Made by a program: the position numbers and the translations under genes
Origin: Campylobacteraceae bacterium
Lineage (GTDB): Bacteria > Campylobacterota > Campylobacteria > Campylobacterales > Campylobacteraceae
Direction: 5' to 3'
Assembly (NCBI GenBank): GCA_031282125.1
Contig: JAITEH010000139.1
Location: 1 to 13,235 of the forward strand
DNA: 13,235 nt
Shown here: positions 1-9,093 of the stretch, one piece after another
How the letters are laid out: the number at the start of each line of letters is the position of its first letter
Position numbering within the stretch: position 1 is the stretch's first letter
Notes under the pieces: model-generated
What the model was told of the DNA's origin: nothing
Seen by the model: only the letters and a program-made list of their open reading frames with translations
Databases searched by the model: none

Positions 1-896
1 ATATCGGTCTGCACCAAAGCCATGAGATTTGCAAGCGTCATGGTAACTACGGCAAATATATAAAATATATTCTCTACCCAAGATATATCATACGTTATGA
101 ACGGTTCAAATATCCTCACCGCCACTACAAATGCCGCTATTTTCGGAGCTATGGAGATATAGCCCGCAAGAGGTGCGGGAGAGCCTTCGTAAACGTCTGG
201 CATCCATGTATGAAACGGTATCAAAGAGAGTTTAAAACCTACCGCGCCCAGCATCAGCGCAAGCGCGCCCAAAATGCCAAGCATTGGACTAAAGCCTCTG
301 CCGTACAGCGTTGTAACTATCTCGCTTATATCTACGCTGGCACTCATAGCGTAAAGTATCATTGCGCCAAACGCGTAAAATCCGCTTGCCAACGCTCCCA
401 TGGTAAAGTATTTGAGCGCGGCTTCTACGGCTTTCGTACGGTTGTGCATAGCTATCATCGCGTATAGCGACAAAGACGCCGTTTCAAGCCCTATAAATAT
501 AAGTATAAGATTTGTCGTAGAGACCATGAACGCAAATCCTGCCGTCATGAACAAAAGCAGGGCAAAATACTCCGCAAAACCATGCTCTACAAATCTATTT
601 TTACAAATCGCCGTCTGAACAAAGAGTAAAGATACCGCGAGTATAGCTATCTGCGCTAGTTTTGATATGCCGTCTATCAGCATCGTATCAAAAAACCCTC
701 TCTCTTCATCTACGCCAAACTGCAAAATCACAATAAAAGCGCACACCAAAAAAAACGAAGTAAGCCACACATAAAAGCCGCGCGATAAGCCTTTTTTCAA
801 CATATCGGCGCATATTATGAAAAGTGCGCCCACACATAGAGTTATCATGGGCGATAGAGTGAAAAGATTTAAGCCTTCAAACGATATGTCTTGCAT
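1..896 (-). CDS. nuoN: NuoN, complex I membrane subunit N (3' end outside window)
   Basis: Antiporter-like proton-pumping subunit of the complex I membrane arm. The reading frame is open from an ATG at 896 to the window edge, giving 298 codons, so roughly the last third of the protein is missing from view. The visible part is strongly hydrophobic with many membrane helices. The family's charged chain is present: Glu138 in a GLETASLSLYA motif, Lys162, Lys222 in FKLSLIPFHTWMPDVYEG, and Lys252. These correspond to E. coli NuoN Glu133, Lys158, Lys217 and Lys247 with nearly identical spacing. The visible part ends in ALVQTD, the usual lead-in to the LKR segment. The ATG overlaps the nuoM stop by one base (TAATG) and has an AAAGGAG ribosome site 8 bases upstream, so translation is coupled to nuoM. 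The gene closes the operon as in other nuo clusters. Confidence 0.95.
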   Translation of the reverse strand, partial: MQDISFEGLNLFTLSPMITLCVGALFIICADMLKKGLSRGFYVWLTSFFLVCAFIVILQFGVDEERGFFDTMLIDGISKLAQIAILAVSLLFVQTAICKNRFVEHGFAEYFALLLFMTAGFAFMVSTTNLILIFIGLETASLSLYAMIAMHNRTKAVEAALKYFTMGALASGFYAFGAMILYAMSASVDISEIVTTLYGRGFSPMLGILGALALMLGAVGFKLSLIPFHTWMPDVYEGSPAPLAGYISIAPKIAAFVVAVRIFEPFITYDISWVENIFYIFAVVTMTLANLMALVQTD

Positions 897-2425
897 TATC
901 TTCTCTCCTTTGCGGACGCGTGTTCCAAGAAAAGCTTTGTTTCGTACTTTTGCGCATTTTGCGACATTATCTGAAGCGTACTTTTGACGCTCTCCTCAAG
1001 AGGATTTAAAATGACTTTTGGATAAATACCCAAAAATATTATCAAAACAGTTATCGGCACTAACGCTAAAAGCTCTCTTGCATACAAATCTTTCAGGTTT
1101 TGATTTGCCTTTTTTGTAACCTCTCCAAAGAAAGATTTTCTATAGAGTCTTAGCATATAAACCGCGCCCAAAATTATGCCCGTACCAGCAAGCGCAGTCA
1201 AAAACCAATTCACATTATAAAATCCTATCAGCGACAAAAACTCCCCTACAAATCCTATCGTCAGAGGAAGTCCCACCGCGCCCATGAGAACGATGGCAAA
1301 GATGACCGCATATTTTGGCATCACGGAAGCAAGTCCGCCAAATTCGCTCATAATCTTCGTATGGCGTCTATCGTATATTACGCCCACCAGCATAAATAGC
1401 GCGCCGCTCACAAGTCCGTGACTTATCATGAAAAAGACCGAACCGCTCACGCCCTCTATATTGAGGGCAAATGTTCCCAAGATGATAACGCCCATGTGTG
1501 AAATTGAAGAGTAAGCAATGACTTGCTTCATGTCGTCCTGCGCAAACGCTATAAGCGCCGCGTATATCACCATGATGACAGATACGACCGCGACAGGCGT
1601 CAAAAAATAGACCGTAGCATCTGGGAAAAGCGGCAGTAAAAATCTCACAAAACCATAAGTTCCCATCTTCAAAAGCACAGCCGCAAGTATAACCGAACCT
1701 ATAGTTGGAGCTTGTCCGTGCGCATAAGGAAGCCATGTATGGAAAGGAAACATCGGCACTTTTATCGCAAATCCTAAGAAAAATGCGCCAAAAAGCCACA
1801 ACTGCACGCCGTAAGCGAGAGGAAAACTCTCCCAATCAATCAGCGAAAAGCTCCAAACGCCGCTTGCTTCATGGTACAAATATCCAAAATACAATATACC
1901 CACAAGCATCAACACTGAGCCTGCAAATGTATATAAAAAGAATTTAACAGCCGCGTAAATCCTCTTGTCCGCTCCCCATGCGCCGATAATATAAAGCATC
2001 GGCACAAGAGACAGCTCCCAAAAAAGATAAAACAACAGCAAATCAAGACTGACAAAAACGCCCACCATAGTCATTTCCAAAAATAGTATGGAGATAACAA
2101 GATTTTTTATATTTGGCATTTCGCCAAGACCGATAAGTCCTACAAATGTTATAAATGTGCTCAAAATCACCAAAAACAGCGATATGCCGTCAAGTCCCAA
2201 TAAAAACGATACGCCAAAACTTGGTATCAAAGGCAGATTGACAACCATCTGAAAACTACCCTGATTTGCATCAAATAAAGCCCAAATAGCCAGCGAAAGC
2301 ACAAATTCTATAAAAGCCACCGCGATTGCATAAGCTTTTATCCGTTTTTGTCCGACTAAAAAGCCTGCAAAACCTGCAAACAGAGGAAACAAAACCGCCG
2401 CCAATAGTAATATATTACTCATCAT
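896..2425 (-). CDS. nuoM: NuoM, complex I proton-pumping subunit M
   Basis: Antiporter-like subunit (509 aa, normal for the family) of the proton-pumping membrane arm. It consists of about 14 hydrophobic segments. The conserved Glu137 lies in LFWELSLVPM, matching E. coli NuoM Glu144. Lys222 lies in GFAIKVPMFPFHTWLP, matching Lys234. The following stretch to about residue 258, containing APTIGSVILA, is the discontinuous-helix region typical of NuoM. The C-terminal ~60 residues are more polar (residues ~425-509), including a basic loop and an extended tail. The start is one of two adjacent ATG codons (2425 or 2422). The second is better spaced from the AAGGGAAG just upstream, but the difference is one residue. 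It follows nuoL after 6 bases, and its TAA overlaps the nuoN ATG. Confidence 0.97.
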   Translation of the reverse strand: MMSNILLLAAVLFPLFAGFAGFLVGQKRIKAYAIAVAFIEFVLSLAIWALFDANQGSFQMVVNLPLIPSFGVSFLLGLDGISLFLVILSTFITFVGLIGLGEMPNIKNLVISILFLEMTMVGVFVSLDLLLFYLFWELSLVPMLYIIGAWGADKRIYAAVKFFLYTFAGSVLMLVGILYFGYLYHEASGVWSFSLIDWESFPLAYGVQLWLFGAFFLGFAIKVPMFPFHTWLPYAHGQAPTIGSVILAAVLLKMGTYGFVRFLLPLFPDATVYFLTPVAVVSVIMVIYAALIAFAQDDMKQVIAYSSISHMGVIILGTFALNIEGVSGSVFFMISHGLVSGALFMLVGVIYDRRHTKIMSEFGGLASVMPKYAVIFAIVLMGAVGLPLTIGFVGEFLSLIGFYNVNWFLTALAGTGIILGAVYMLRLYRKSFFGEVTKKANQNLKDLYARELLALVPITVLIIFLGIYPKVILNPLEESVKSTLQIMSQNAQKYETKLFLEHASAKERR

Positions 2426-2431
2426 CTTCCC

Positions 2432-4276
2432 TTACGCCAAAACTGCCGTCAGCAGCAATATACTCAAGCCAAATACCATCCATCTAAGCATTGCGGATAG
2501 ATTGCCGCTTTGCATGCGGCGCGTTTTATCGCCGCTTTGACGCAGCATATTTGCTATCATATCCACACTCGCGTCTATAAATCTCTCGTCCAGATTTTTC
2601 CATGCAAATTTTGCTGCTGCCTCAAACGGGCGCACGATATAGCTTTGATATAACTGCGGAATGTAATATTGGTTGAATAAAAATTTATATACGGCTTTTT
2701 GCTCTATATCTTTTGAAAATCCGCCGCGCACGATATACATGTAAAATGCAAAAAGTATGCCAAATACCGCTATGCCAATCGTGGACGCAACCATCAAAAA
2801 GATGGTTTCATGCGCGATGCCAAATGCGTATTCGGGTAAAATCCGCGTTACAAACTCTTGAAACTCATGTTCATAAAGTCCTGCTATAGCGGCTAAAACA
2901 CCAAGCGGAAGCATTGCCAAAAGCGAAACTATCGCCGCTTCATGCGGATGGATATGGTGCTTTTTCCATGAAGCCTCCCCGAAAAACACGACAAATATAA
3001 GCCTAAAGCTATAAAACGCCGTTAAGCCTGCACCCGCCCAAAGCATCAAATACAAAATATATGCGTTTTCGTTCAAGGCAACTTCCAAGATTTTATCTTT
3101 TGAGAAAAATCCCGCAAACGGATATATGCCTGCAAGCGCAACGGAGGCTATTATCATCAACAAGGCTGTGATTTTAAGCGAGCCGAAAAGTCCGCCCATA
3201 TTTTTGATATTTAAATCCTCGTGCATGGCGTGCATGACATTTCCCGCGCCCAAAAAGAGAAGCGATTTGAAATAAGCGTGAGTTACAAGGTGAAACAGCG
3301 CTATCCAGTACGCCCCAAGACCTGCGGCTACAAACATATAGCCAAGCTGTGAAAGCGTAGAATACGCGATGATGCGCTTCAAGTCGTTATTTACAAGCGC
3401 CATCAATGCGGCGAAAATCGCGACAAACGCTCCCAAACACGCTATGAAAAAACCAACGTCGGGGATATTGAGATAGATAGGATTGGCGCGTATCACGAGA
3501 TAGACGCCTGCCGTTACCATCGTAGCGGCGTGTATGAGAGCCGATACGGGCGTTGGTCCTTCCATGGCGTCCGCAAGCCACGTGTGCAAAGGAAATTGAG
3601 CCGATTTTCCCATCGCGCCCACAAACAACAATATGCCTATAGCTGTCAAAATCATCGTATCAGTACCCTGCGCGGCGGCAAATACGGTGTCATACTGCAA
3701 AGTTCCAAACTGCCAGTAAATCATAAATATACCAAGAAGCATGCCAAGGTCTGCGATTCTGTTCATGATAAAAGCTTCATTCGCCGCCCATGACGCGCTG
3801 TCTTTGTGATACCAAAAACCTATAAGCATCCATGAGCAAAGTCCAACGCCCTCCCATCCTATAAAAAGCCCCAAGAAATTATCGCTCATGACAAGCACAA
3901 GCATTGAGAAAACAAACGCCGACAGATATGAAAAAAAGCGGTTAAAAGATTTGTCATGGGACATATAGCCTATGGAGTAAACATGCACAGCCGTCGAAAC
4001 AACGCCCACAGTTACCATCATCATAACGCTTACTCTATCAACGACAAATCCAAACGGAATGCTCAAATCCGCAATACTTATCCAACTAATCAAATCTAAA
4101 TGCACGCCCTCTTCGCCCATGCTATACAAAAGCATAATCGAAGCGGCTGTTGAAAGCGCGATAAAAAGAGAATTTACAATTCCCGTGATGAGATTTTTCT
4201 CTCTCATCGCAAAAAATGCGGCGAAAATCGCGGCGGCAAGCGGTGCAAAAAGGGCTATATATACATATTTTTCCAT
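2432..4276 (-). CDS. nuoL: NuoL, complex I proton-pumping subunit L with lateral helix
   Basis: Distal antiporter-like subunit (614 aa, close to the E. coli length) of the membrane arm. The antiporter core is clear: Glu142 in FIGWEGVGLCSW (E. coli Glu144), Lys224 in GAMGKSAQFPLHTWLADAM (E. coli Lys229), then EGPTPVSALIHAATMV at 239-254, a NuoL hallmark. The C-terminal ~150 residues contain a long amphipathic stretch before the last hydrophobic segment. This fits the lateral helix that runs along NuoM and NuoN. The start ATG at 4276 lies 2 bases after the nuoK stop and has AAAGGG upstream inside the last nuoK codons. I see no truncation or missing pump residue. Confidence 0.97.
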   Translation of the reverse strand: MEKYVYIALFAPLAAAIFAAFFAMREKNLITGIVNSLFIALSTAASIMLLYSMGEEGVHLDLISWISIADLSIPFGFVVDRVSVMMMVTVGVVSTAVHVYSIGYMSHDKSFNRFFSYLSAFVFSMLVLVMSDNFLGLFIGWEGVGLCSWMLIGFWYHKDSASWAANEAFIMNRIADLGMLLGIFMIYWQFGTLQYDTVFAAAQGTDTMILTAIGILLFVGAMGKSAQFPLHTWLADAMEGPTPVSALIHAATMVTAGVYLVIRANPIYLNIPDVGFFIACLGAFVAIFAALMALVNNDLKRIIAYSTLSQLGYMFVAAGLGAYWIALFHLVTHAYFKSLLFLGAGNVMHAMHEDLNIKNMGGLFGSLKITALLMIIASVALAGIYPFAGFFSKDKILEVALNENAYILYLMLWAGAGLTAFYSFRLIFVVFFGEASWKKHHIHPHEAAIVSLLAMLPLGVLAAIAGLYEHEFQEFVTRILPEYAFGIAHETIFLMVASTIGIAVFGILFAFYMYIVRGGFSKDIEQKAVYKFLFNQYYIPQLYQSYIVRPFEAAAKFAWKNLDERFIDASVDMIANMLRQSGDKTRRMQSGNLSAMLRWMVFGLSILLLTAVLA

Positions 4277-4278
4277 TC

Positions 4279-4581
4279 TTACCCTTTCATGGTATTTAAG
4301 CTGTCAAGATCTGTAGAACCTGTGCGTTTGTACCAAAGCACCAAAAGTCCGAGACCAACCGCCACTTCGCTTGCGGCTATAGCTATAATAAACAGAGCAA
4401 ATATCTGCCCGCCAAGATCCATATAATATTTCGACACAGCGACAAAACCGACATTTGCGGCATTCAATAAAATCTCCGTAGAAAAGAAGAGCATCAAAAT
4501 ATTTTTTCTTCGCAAAACGCCCGCCAAGCCTATCGCAAACAAAACTGCGCTTAGTATTAAGTAGTGATAAAATCCTATCAT
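4279..4581 (-). CDS. nuoK: NuoK, complex I membrane subunit K
   Basis: Small three-helix membrane subunit (100 aa, same as E. coli) that passes charge between the quinone module and the antiporter subunits. Both essential buried glutamates are present at the E. coli positions: Glu36 in FFSTEILLNAANV and Glu72 in IAASEVAVGLGL. The start ATG at 4581 overlaps the nuoJ TGA by four bases (ATGA), a classic coupling arrangement, and a GGGAG ribosome site sits 7 bases upstream. The tail after the third helix is short and polar. Confidence 0.97.
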   Translation of the reverse strand: MIGFYHYLILSAVLFAIGLAGVLRRKNILMLFFSTEILLNAANVGFVAVSKYYMDLGGQIFALFIIAIAASEVAVGLGLLVLWYKRTGSTDLDSLNTMKG

Positions 4582-5096
4582 TGCGTCTCTCCCGCGTCAA
4601 GCCTTCGGCTCACCAGAACGATACCTGCCATCATGGCTACCAAAAGCATCACAGCCGTAAGTTCAAAAACCGCCAGATATTTTGTAAACATCAAAAGTCC
4701 CAAAGCGTGCGCATTGCTCAAACTCTCACCTACAGGCGCCGCGACTTGCAAACTCTGCGCAAACAGAGGCGCGCATACTATCGACACAAGTAAAACTGCG
4801 GCAAATATCCATAAAGTATATATCGCTCTTTTTGCCGCGATATTTTCTCTAACTTCCTGAACAGTATCAAAAAACATCATACCAAAAGCATACAGAGCCA
4901 TAATCGCGCCCGTATATACGATGATTTGAACGACTCCGATAAATTCGGCGTCCAAAAGGAAAAAAAGCCCGCCGATAAAAACCATGCCGCCAGCTAACGA
5001 ACTCATAGAATGAAGTGCGTTTTTGCTAAACACAGTAATCAAAAACAGTGCGACCGTTACCACTGCAAACAGATAAAAAGCGATAGCTTCATACAT
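4578..5096 (-). CDS. nuoJ: NuoJ, complex I membrane subunit J
   Basis: Five-helix membrane subunit (172 aa) next to NuoK, NuoA and NuoH. Its third helix flexes during turnover in other species. The family motif is visible as EFIGVVQIIVYTGAIMALYAF at about residues 51-71, with the VYTGAIM segment corresponding to the helix that forms a pi-bulge. The residues after it (FGMMFFDTV) are more polar than the usual VMML. The start ATG at 5096 overlaps the nuoI TAA by one base (TAATG) and is preceded by an AGGAG ribosome site 7 bases away. Confidence 0.96.
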   Translation of the reverse strand: MYEAIAFYLFAVVTVALFLITVFSKNALHSMSSLAGGMVFIGGLFFLLDAEFIGVVQIIVYTGAIMALYAFGMMFFDTVQEVRENIAAKRAIYTLWIFAAVLLVSIVCAPLFAQSLQVAAPVGESLSNAHALGLLMFTKYLAVFELTAVMLLVAMMAGIVLVSRRLDAGETQ

Positions 5097-5716
5097 TAAT
5101 CGTCTCCTGCAATTGGAGTTTTCTTGACATTTTTATCAGCTTCGTAACTTATGCTGCCATACCCGTCGAACTCCTCTTGGGAGCCGTTTTTGAATTTATC
5201 GATAGGCGTCAGCATATCCTCTTTTAAGCCGTAATGAGCGCGCTGTTCGGCGGCGTATTCATAGTCGTTTCCATGTACTATCGCAAGCTCGGGACACACT
5301 TCGGCGCAAAGTCCGCAATATATGCAGCGTCCGAAATTTATACTATACTCTTTTACTCTTTTGCGTCCGTTTGTATCGACGTCCGTGTCCATTCTGATGC
5401 AGTTTGAAACGCATATCTTTTCACAAAGCCCGCACCCTATACATCTATCGCTGCCGCTTTCCAAAAGGCGCAAAAGTTTGTGTACTGAGCGGTATCTTGG
5501 ACCTATCGGCATTTTTTCAAGCGGATACTGCGTAGTGTGAGAGTTTTTTTTGCCTTTTGCCATCTCTCTAAATACTATCCAAAGTCCCGTAAAAAGCTCT
5601 AGTTTCGCGCTTCTTTTTACAACGCGGCAAAATTTTTGCCAATTTGTTTTTGGGTCTTCTTCATGTTTGAAGTAGATATATCCGTTTGTGTTTCTATTTG
5701 TAAATTGGTCTAACAT
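5096..5716 (-). CDS. nuoI: NuoI, complex I subunit with two [4Fe-4S] clusters (N6a, N6b)
   Basis: Ferredoxin-like hydrophilic subunit (206 aa) that carries electrons from NuoG towards cluster N2 in NuoB. Two cluster motifs are seen: Cys92, Cys95, Cys98, Cys102 (CIGCGLCEKIC) and Cys131, Cys134, Cys137, Cys141 (CIYCGLCAEVCP). The first motif lacks the usual proline after its fourth cysteine and is followed by an extra cysteine at 106. I recall this variant from Helicobacter and Campylobacter. The N-terminal ~60 residues include an amphipathic stretch (LELFTGLWIVFREM) that docks on the membrane arm. A charged tail of about 55 residues follows the ferredoxin domain. The start ATG lies 1 base after the nuoH stop with GGGAG 6 bases upstream. 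Confidence 0.97.
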   Translation of the reverse strand: MLDQFTNRNTNGYIYFKHEEDPKTNWQKFCRVVKRSAKLELFTGLWIVFREMAKGKKNSHTTQYPLEKMPIGPRYRSVHKLLRLLESGSDRCIGCGLCEKICVSNCIRMDTDVDTNGRKRVKEYSINFGRCIYCGLCAEVCPELAIVHGNDYEYAAEQRAHYGLKEDMLTPIDKFKNGSQEEFDGYGSISYEADKNVKKTPIAGDD

Positions 5717-5717
5717 A

Positions 5718-6716
5718 CTACGCTCCCAAAAGTAAAACGATGCCCGTTATCAGCACGTTTAAAAGGGCTATAGGAAGCAGAACTTTCCAGCAAAGCCACA
5801 TTAACTGATCAGGTCTTACATGAGGCCACGCGCCGCGCGCCCACATAAAAAAGAACATAAATCCAAGCACTTTTAAAAGCATCATAGCCCATCCTGGGAT
5901 AAGCCACAAAGAGTTAAAACCTCCCAAAAACATCAACGCTACCAAAAATGAGATAAGCATCATATTTGCATATTCGCCCAAGAAAAACAGCGCCCATCTC
6001 ATACCAGAATACTCCGTGATGTAGCCGCTGACTATTTCGGATTCTTGCTCCAAAAGGTCAAACGGCACTCTGTTTGTTTCGGCAAATCCCGCTATACAAA
6101 ACAGCACAAACGCCACAGGCTGTTTCAAAATCATCCAGTCAATGCCCGCTTGATAGTTGTTGATATCGACAAGCGACAAAGAACCCACAAGCATCACGGG
6201 AGCTAAAACAGAAAGGGCGGTTATAACTTCAAAAGAGAGAAGCTGTACAACTGCGCGCGCTGCGCCCAGCAAAGCCCATTTGTTCGCACTGCTAAGACCT
6301 GCCAAAAGCGGCGCGTACATGCCCGCACTCGCTACGCCTATAACAAATAAAATACCTACGTTTATGTCGGATATGATGGCGGAGGTTTTATATCCGTTAA
6401 ATTCAGCTTCAGGGAAAAACGGCACAGCCGCAAATGCCGTAAAAACAGCCGTTACTATCAAAATCGGCGCTAAATAAAATATCGCTTTAACGCTCTCTTG
6501 CGGCACAACGTCCTCTTTCGTGAAAAGCTTGATAACATCGGCTGCCGCTTGCAAAATTCCAAAAGGCCCTACATACATGGGTCCCAAACGACGATGCATG
6601 AAGCCCAAAATCTTACGCTCTACGTATGTGGCAAATCCCGCTAAAGACGCTATGATTATAAGTACAATCAAGGATTTTGCAACTGTTTCGATGATTATAG
6701 CCATTTCATTCGTCAT
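5718..6716 (-). CDS. nuoH: NuoH, complex I quinone-channel membrane subunit
   Basis: Membrane subunit (332 aa, normal length) that forms much of the quinone tunnel and links it to the proton path. The family signatures are present: YVERKILGFMHRRLGP at 31-46, followed by VGPFGILQAAADVIKLFTKE; ETNRVPFD at 213-220; TEYSGMRWALFFLGEY at 234-249; and RPDQLMWLCWKVLLP near the C-terminus. The acidic loop reads FDLLEQESEIVSGY, with leucine where most families have proline, but its acidic residues are kept. The start at 6716 overlaps the end of nuoG by 11 bases. It is preferred over the ATG at 6704 because a GGGAG site sits 6 bases before 6716 and would be too far from the second ATG. Confidence 0.96.
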   Translation of the reverse strand: MTNEMAIIIETVAKSLIVLIIIASLAGFATYVERKILGFMHRRLGPMYVGPFGILQAAADVIKLFTKEDVVPQESVKAIFYLAPILIVTAVFTAFAAVPFFPEAEFNGYKTSAIISDINVGILFVIGVASAGMYAPLLAGLSSANKWALLGAARAVVQLLSFEVITALSVLAPVMLVGSLSLVDINNYQAGIDWMILKQPVAFVLFCIAGFAETNRVPFDLLEQESEIVSGYITEYSGMRWALFFLGEYANMMLISFLVALMFLGGFNSLWLIPGWAMMLLKVLGFMFFFMWARGAWPHVRPDQLMWLCWKVLLPIALLNVLITGIVLLLGA

Positions 6717-9093
6717 TATAAACTCCCTCTATTGTAAACGGAGCAAATTTATACTCCTCAAAAAACGGATAGACATTCAACATTTTGTCAAAAGTCGGCA
6801 GATAGGCAAACTCGCCCGTTATGTTTTTATCCTCTTCTATATTCAGGTACAACATCGCGCCGTTTTGAGATGTGATTTTCACATTTTGTCCGCTAAAAAG
6901 ATTGTGCGCATCAATAAACTCTTTTGAAGCAAAAAGCGCGCCTTTTCTATTTAATCTTGAAGCACGGTTTGTAAAAACACTAAATTGCGAGATAGGATTT
7001 AGCTGATAGACCACATCTGCATCTAACGCCAAATCTTTAAAATTGTTAGGCGTTTTGGATATATCCGTACTTTGAACTTCAAGAGCGTAACCTCTCGTAT
7101 CGTTGCCCGCATTATCAAAATCCACCCCCAAATCATCAAACGCTATCTCTTTAAAACCTGCATTTGTGGGTAATCTGTGTGTATAATCAATAGTATTTTT
7201 TGCCCAAACTCCAAGCGCGGAAGCTACGTCGTTCAACTCGTAACCGTTATAAGCAAGTGCGGCATTTGTCGGCACAACTCTTTTGTCTATATTGGTAAAT
7301 GTGCCTTCCTGCTGATTTAAAGCGGGTATATCAAATCCGTCTCCAAATGCGCTCATCGTCATATCGCCCGCGCGATTGTAGCCAAGCGTTTTACCCTCTT
7401 CATATTTATCAAGTTCGCATATCAAAGAGACGCCGAGTGTGTTTGTTTGTGTAGGGATAACAACAACTTCAAAATTCGCCAAATGCTCCAATGTGCCCGC
7501 GATATAAGCCATATTTTGCCATCTTGGATGCGTCAGCACATCTTCGCCGATTATCAATGTAAAGCGGCTTTTGCCTGCCTTCATCGCCTTTATCTGCGCG
7601 CTTTTATCTTCTAAGCCAGCCATACTCCAAAGCTTTGAAGTAGTTACCGCGACCTCTTGACCATCTGCAATCTTCTTCTCTTCTATATGAAAGGTCTGCA
7701 AATATTCGCTTGTTATATCGTCAATCTCCGAAAGCGGCGCAAAAAGTTCGAGCAGTAGATATAAAAGCGGCTCTTCGCATCCGGGTTTATAATTTAGCTC
7801 CAATAGATTTTTAGAGAAATTGCGCACCGTTTTATCGCCTATCGGATGGCAGTACAAAGCGGCGGCGCGGTTGATTTTAAGAGCGTTATTAAAGGCATAT
7901 CCGACATTTGGCGCATCATATCTTAACATCGAGCCGATGCTGACGATGAAGTCGCTTTTGCGGATGCTTTCCAAAGTGCCTTTGTAAAGAGTGTGTCCCG
8001 AGCATTTTTTCATAGCTTTTAAAAATCTTTGATATACATACGCGTCTTCATTGACAAGTTTAAGTGAAAATTTCTCTTTTAGTTTTTGGAGTATCAACGC
8101 CTCTTCATTTGTGATGAAACTGTTGAAAAGTATCGTTCCCGCGTCGTTTTTGATGAAATTCACCACATCTTGCAGAGCCTCTTTATCTTTGATGGCATTT
8201 TTGTTTTCAAAATCATATCCGAATCTTGCCGCCCTGCTCAAAGGCGCAAAATCTTTATCGCTGCCAACTCTGTAAATTTTTGGCTTAGGGTCTGAAATAC
8301 TTGTCTGTTTTACTTCGTAATAAATCAATGAGCAGTCGGAGCTGTGCGGATTTGCCGCAGGTATTTTCTTGAGTTCCCATGCGTTCGAAGTATAATGAAA
8401 ATCGGCTATTGTCAATGCGCCGACAGGACATACCGCACTGCATTCGCCGCAATCGCTGCAAGGGATTATATTGCCGTTTTCATCTCTGTTTTTGTCTATA
8501 AGCGATTTTTGCATTTTATTCCAGACGGCATACGCGTCTTTTGGCATCGTATCTTTGTACTCTTTGGGCACAGCGGCATCATCGCCGCGCGGTACGGTTT
8601 TTAAGGCGGCTTCGCCGATTTTATCTTTACATACCGTTACACATCTTTCGCACACTATACACAAAGATGGGTCGTATCTTGTGAGTCCCCAATTTTCGAC
8701 GCGTTTACTTGTGCTGTTTATAGCGTAGTGCTGTTCTTGGATTTTTGTTTCCAATACATAATTTTGCAATTCGCATTCGCCGCTTTTGTTGCACACGCCG
8801 CATTCTAAAGGGTGATTGACGGCATATACTTCCATTATCGCGCGGCGTTCGGCTTCAATCTCTTCGGTATTTGTTACGACAACCTGCCCGTCTTTGGCTT
8901 TGGCATTACACGTATAAGCTCTTTTGCCATCGACGTCGGCTATACAAAGTCTGCATGCAAGAGTAGGAGAACAGCAGCTAAGATAGCATATCGCGGGTAT
9001 AAATATATCGTTCGCTCTTGCGACGTTTAGTATACTCTCGCCCTCTTTTGCGGCGCATTTGATGCCGTTTATGGTTATCGTTATATCAGCCAT
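6706..9093 (-). CDS. nuoG: NuoG, complex I iron-sulphur input subunit, with an extra ferredoxin-like cluster motif
   Basis: Largest hydrophilic subunit (795 aa). It takes electrons at the input side of the complex and passes them to NuoI. Domains in order: a [2Fe-2S] ferredoxin domain with Cys36, Cys47, Cys50, Cys62 (N1b); the His94-Cys98-Cys101-Cys107 site (N5); then two complete four-cysteine motifs, Cys145/148/151/155 and Cys212/215/218/222 followed by PVGAL. Most NuoG proteins have only three cysteines plus the last CP here, binding the single cluster N4, so one extra [4Fe-4S] cluster is inferred. The N7 motif of E. coli and Thermus is absent: the place after AWEL (239-254) has only Cys254. 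Residues ~255-795 are the degenerate molybdopterin-enzyme-like region. The ATG at 9093 overlaps the upstream gene by 8 bases and has AAAAGAGG 5 bases before it. Confidence 0.95.
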   Translation of the reverse strand: MADITITINGIKCAAKEGESILNVARANDIFIPAICYLSCCSPTLACRLCIADVDGKRAYTCNAKAKDGQVVVTNTEEIEAERRAIMEVYAVNHPLECGVCNKSGECELQNYVLETKIQEQHYAINSTSKRVENWGLTRYDPSLCIVCERCVTVCKDKIGEAALKTVPRGDDAAVPKEYKDTMPKDAYAVWNKMQKSLIDKNRDENGNIIPCSDCGECSAVCPVGALTIADFHYTSNAWELKKIPAANPHSSDCSLIYYEVKQTSISDPKPKIYRVGSDKDFAPLSRAARFGYDFENKNAIKDKEALQDVVNFIKNDAGTILFNSFITNEEALILQKLKEKFSLKLVNEDAYVYQRFLKAMKKCSGHTLYKGTLESIRKSDFIVSIGSMLRYDAPNVGYAFNNALKINRAAALYCHPIGDKTVRNFSKNLLELNYKPGCEEPLLYLLLELFAPLSEIDDITSEYLQTFHIEEKKIADGQEVAVTTSKLWSMAGLEDKSAQIKAMKAGKSRFTLIIGEDVLTHPRWQNMAYIAGTLEHLANFEVVVIPTQTNTLGVSLICELDKYEEGKTLGYNRAGDMTMSAFGDGFDIPALNQQEGTFTNIDKRVVPTNAALAYNGYELNDVASALGVWAKNTIDYTHRLPTNAGFKEIAFDDLGVDFDNAGNDTRGYALEVQSTDISKTPNNFKDLALDADVVYQLNPISQFSVFTNRASRLNRKGALFASKEFIDAHNLFSGQNVKITSQNGAMLYLNIEEDKNITGEFAYLPTFDKMLNVYPFFEEYKFAPFTIEGVYNDE

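Noticed and set aside
6520..6927. Plus-strand open frame spanning the nuoG/nuoH junction
   Set aside because: It is antisense to two conserved genes, its product is of low complexity without family features, and there is no promoter or ribosome site that stands out.
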